Part shown: in pieces, positions 55,691-57,000 of the stretch
How positions within the stretch are numbered: the first letter of the stretch is position 1
How the letters are laid out: each line of letters opens with the position of its first letter
Origin: Cristatella mucedo
Taxonomy: Eukaryota; Bryozoa; Phylactolaemata; Cristatellidae
Direction: 5' to 3'
Length of the DNA: 57,000 nt
Assembly: GCA_009760855.2 (NCBI GenBank)
Contig: WPIO01000011.1
Location: 6,331,501 to 6,388,500, forward strand
Notes under the pieces: model-generated
The model's input: the letters and a program-made list of their open reading frames with translations, nothing else
Databases searched by the model: none
Told to the model about the DNA's origin: nothing
Position numbers and translations under genes: made by a program

Positions 55691-57000
55691 CCCATCCTCG
55701 CCATGTGGACCCTATTCCCACTGTCCTGCTCCTACGTTGCATTGATCTGCTGCTGCCATGCATAACTAACATCATTAATATGACATTAGCCTCAGGTCAT
55801 GTCCCAGCACCTTTCAAACAAGCTGTAATCAGGCCACTTCTCAAGAAACTAGACTTCACTAGACCAAAAGAACTTAAGCAACTACCGCCCAGTCTCCCTT
55901 CTACCATTCCTATCAAAGACTATGGAACGGGTCGTGGCGGAGCTGCTGAACTCATTTATCAAAACCTCACACCTTGCTAGTAAGTTCCAGTCTGGCTTTA
56001 AAGCTAATCACTCCACATAGTTGGTATTGCTTAGGGTAAACAACGACCTACTTATGAATGCAGACAAGGGTAGAGTATCTCTGCTTGTTTTACTCGGTTT
56101 TTCGGCAGCCTTTGATACCATCGATCATAAAGTTCTTCTAGAGCGCCTCTCATCTCGCCTGGGCGTCACTGGCACTGCTCAGCAGTGGTTCAGGTCCTAT
56201 CTCAGTGGGAGACTCCAGAGTATTGACGTGAATGGACAAAGATCATCTGAAGTACCTCTGAAATACGGAGTACCTCAGGGCTCAGTGCTAGGTCCGGTTC
56301 TTTTCACGGTTTATACTCTGCCTCTTGCTGATGTGATTGCCAAGCACAATCTAGGCTTTCACTTCTATGCGGATGACACTCAGTTGCACCTTTGCTTTGA
56401 TCTCTCCCTGCCTTCGATCACCTCAAATTCTCTCAACTCACTTGCTGCATGCATTGATGACATCCGCACATGGATGGCAGCACATTTTATAAAACTAAAC
56501 GATGATAAAACAAACTTACTAGTTATTGGCAAACCCAGTGTGATCCAGAGATTGGAAAGGCTGACTCTCAAAATTGGCTCTGCCAGCATATCTCCAGTTG
56601 AATCAGCTCGAAATCTAGGTGTCATATTCCAAAGCGACCTCTCGTTAGACGACCATATCATCTCCACAGTCAAATCTGCCAATATTCAGCTTCGTAACAT
56701 TGCCAGAAATTCGGGCTTGCATAGATAAAGATGCCCCATCCAAGTAGGTCCATGTATTCGTGACAACCCGTCTCGACTTCTTGAACTCACTGCTTACTGG
56801 CCTACCAGAATGTGCAATCAGGCGATTGCAGCTGATTCAAAATTCTGAAGCTCGGCTTGTCGGTCGTGAGCTTCGCAGTTGCCACATCCCACCACCTCTC
56901 GCCGACCAGCACTGGCTACCAGTCAAGCAACGAATCGACTTCAAGGTTTTTTCGCTCACTTCCACGTCACTTCATTCTGTGGCTCCAGTCTATCTCTCGG
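55690..57000 (+). pseudogene. LINE family 1 with longest open reverse transcriptase, cut by window edge
   Basis: Frame 56,021-56,728 (235 residues) holds motif A as LLGFSAAFDTIDH, GVTGTAQQWFRSYLSGRLQS, GVPQGSVLGPVLF, YADD (56,366-56,377), KLNDDKTNLLVIGKPSV and NLGVIFQSDLSLDDHI. The first motif A aspartate is glycine, as in the 23.9 kb copy, so it should be catalytically dead even where open. A stop at 56,018-56,020 separates it from the upstream DPIPTVLLLRCIDLLLP part (55,705-55,980), and a frameshift near 56,730 separates it from the C-terminal part, which runs off the window. Confidence 0.88.

Overview
The window looks like repeat-rich nuclear DNA of an invertebrate animal. It has dozens of decayed non-LTR retrotransposon (LINE) fragments, hAT-type DNA transposon ends, a long TG microsatellite, a gene with GT-AG splice signals and an AATAAA signal, and no bacterial-style operons or ribosome-binding sites. 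The species cannot be named from the sequence; a lophotrochozoan such as a mollusc is only a guess.

Gene content is thin. The one convincing gene family encodes a 313-residue beta-propeller-like protein from two exons. A 25-base first exon gives the start codon, and a 917-base second exon gives the rest. Copy B (35,454-37,332, +) looks intact. Copy A is split: exon 1 lies on + at 21,351, while exon 2 lies on - at 28,115-27,199, as if an inversion had cut its intron. A third relic of the exon-1 region (copy C, about 43,860-44,830) has lost its ATG. Exon 2 plus the 3' UTR of A and B differ at only 7 of about 1,125 positions, although the intron and distal flanks differ by roughly 10-20%. This looks like gene conversion between inverted copies.

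The window is also built from a direct duplication with a period of about 35.8-36.0 kb. 1.44-5.49 kb matches 38.13-41.32 kb; 9.75-18.65 kb matches 45.66-54.36 kb; 22.76-25.0 kb matches 54.98-57.0 kb. The intervals 5.5-9.7 and 41.3-45.7 kb do not match. Inside each unit sit lower-copy repeat families, called U, V and W here. U carries a TATA box followed 57 bases later by a splice-donor-like GTRAGT. V carries a 187-188 bp hAT insertion whose ends resemble the horizontally transferred SPIN family, with 8-bp target duplications and an empty site in another V copy.

The LINEs are mostly one family of the CR1/L2 group: reverse transcriptase with SAAFDTIDH, GVPQGS and YADD motifs, a conserved 3' hairpin and an (ATT)n tail. 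All copies are broken by truncation, stops or frameshifts. A second LINE family is present at 41.5-42.3 kb. The most complete LINE is on - at 34,750-32,728; the longest open reverse transcriptase is at 56,021-56,728. All identities are read by eye, not computed.
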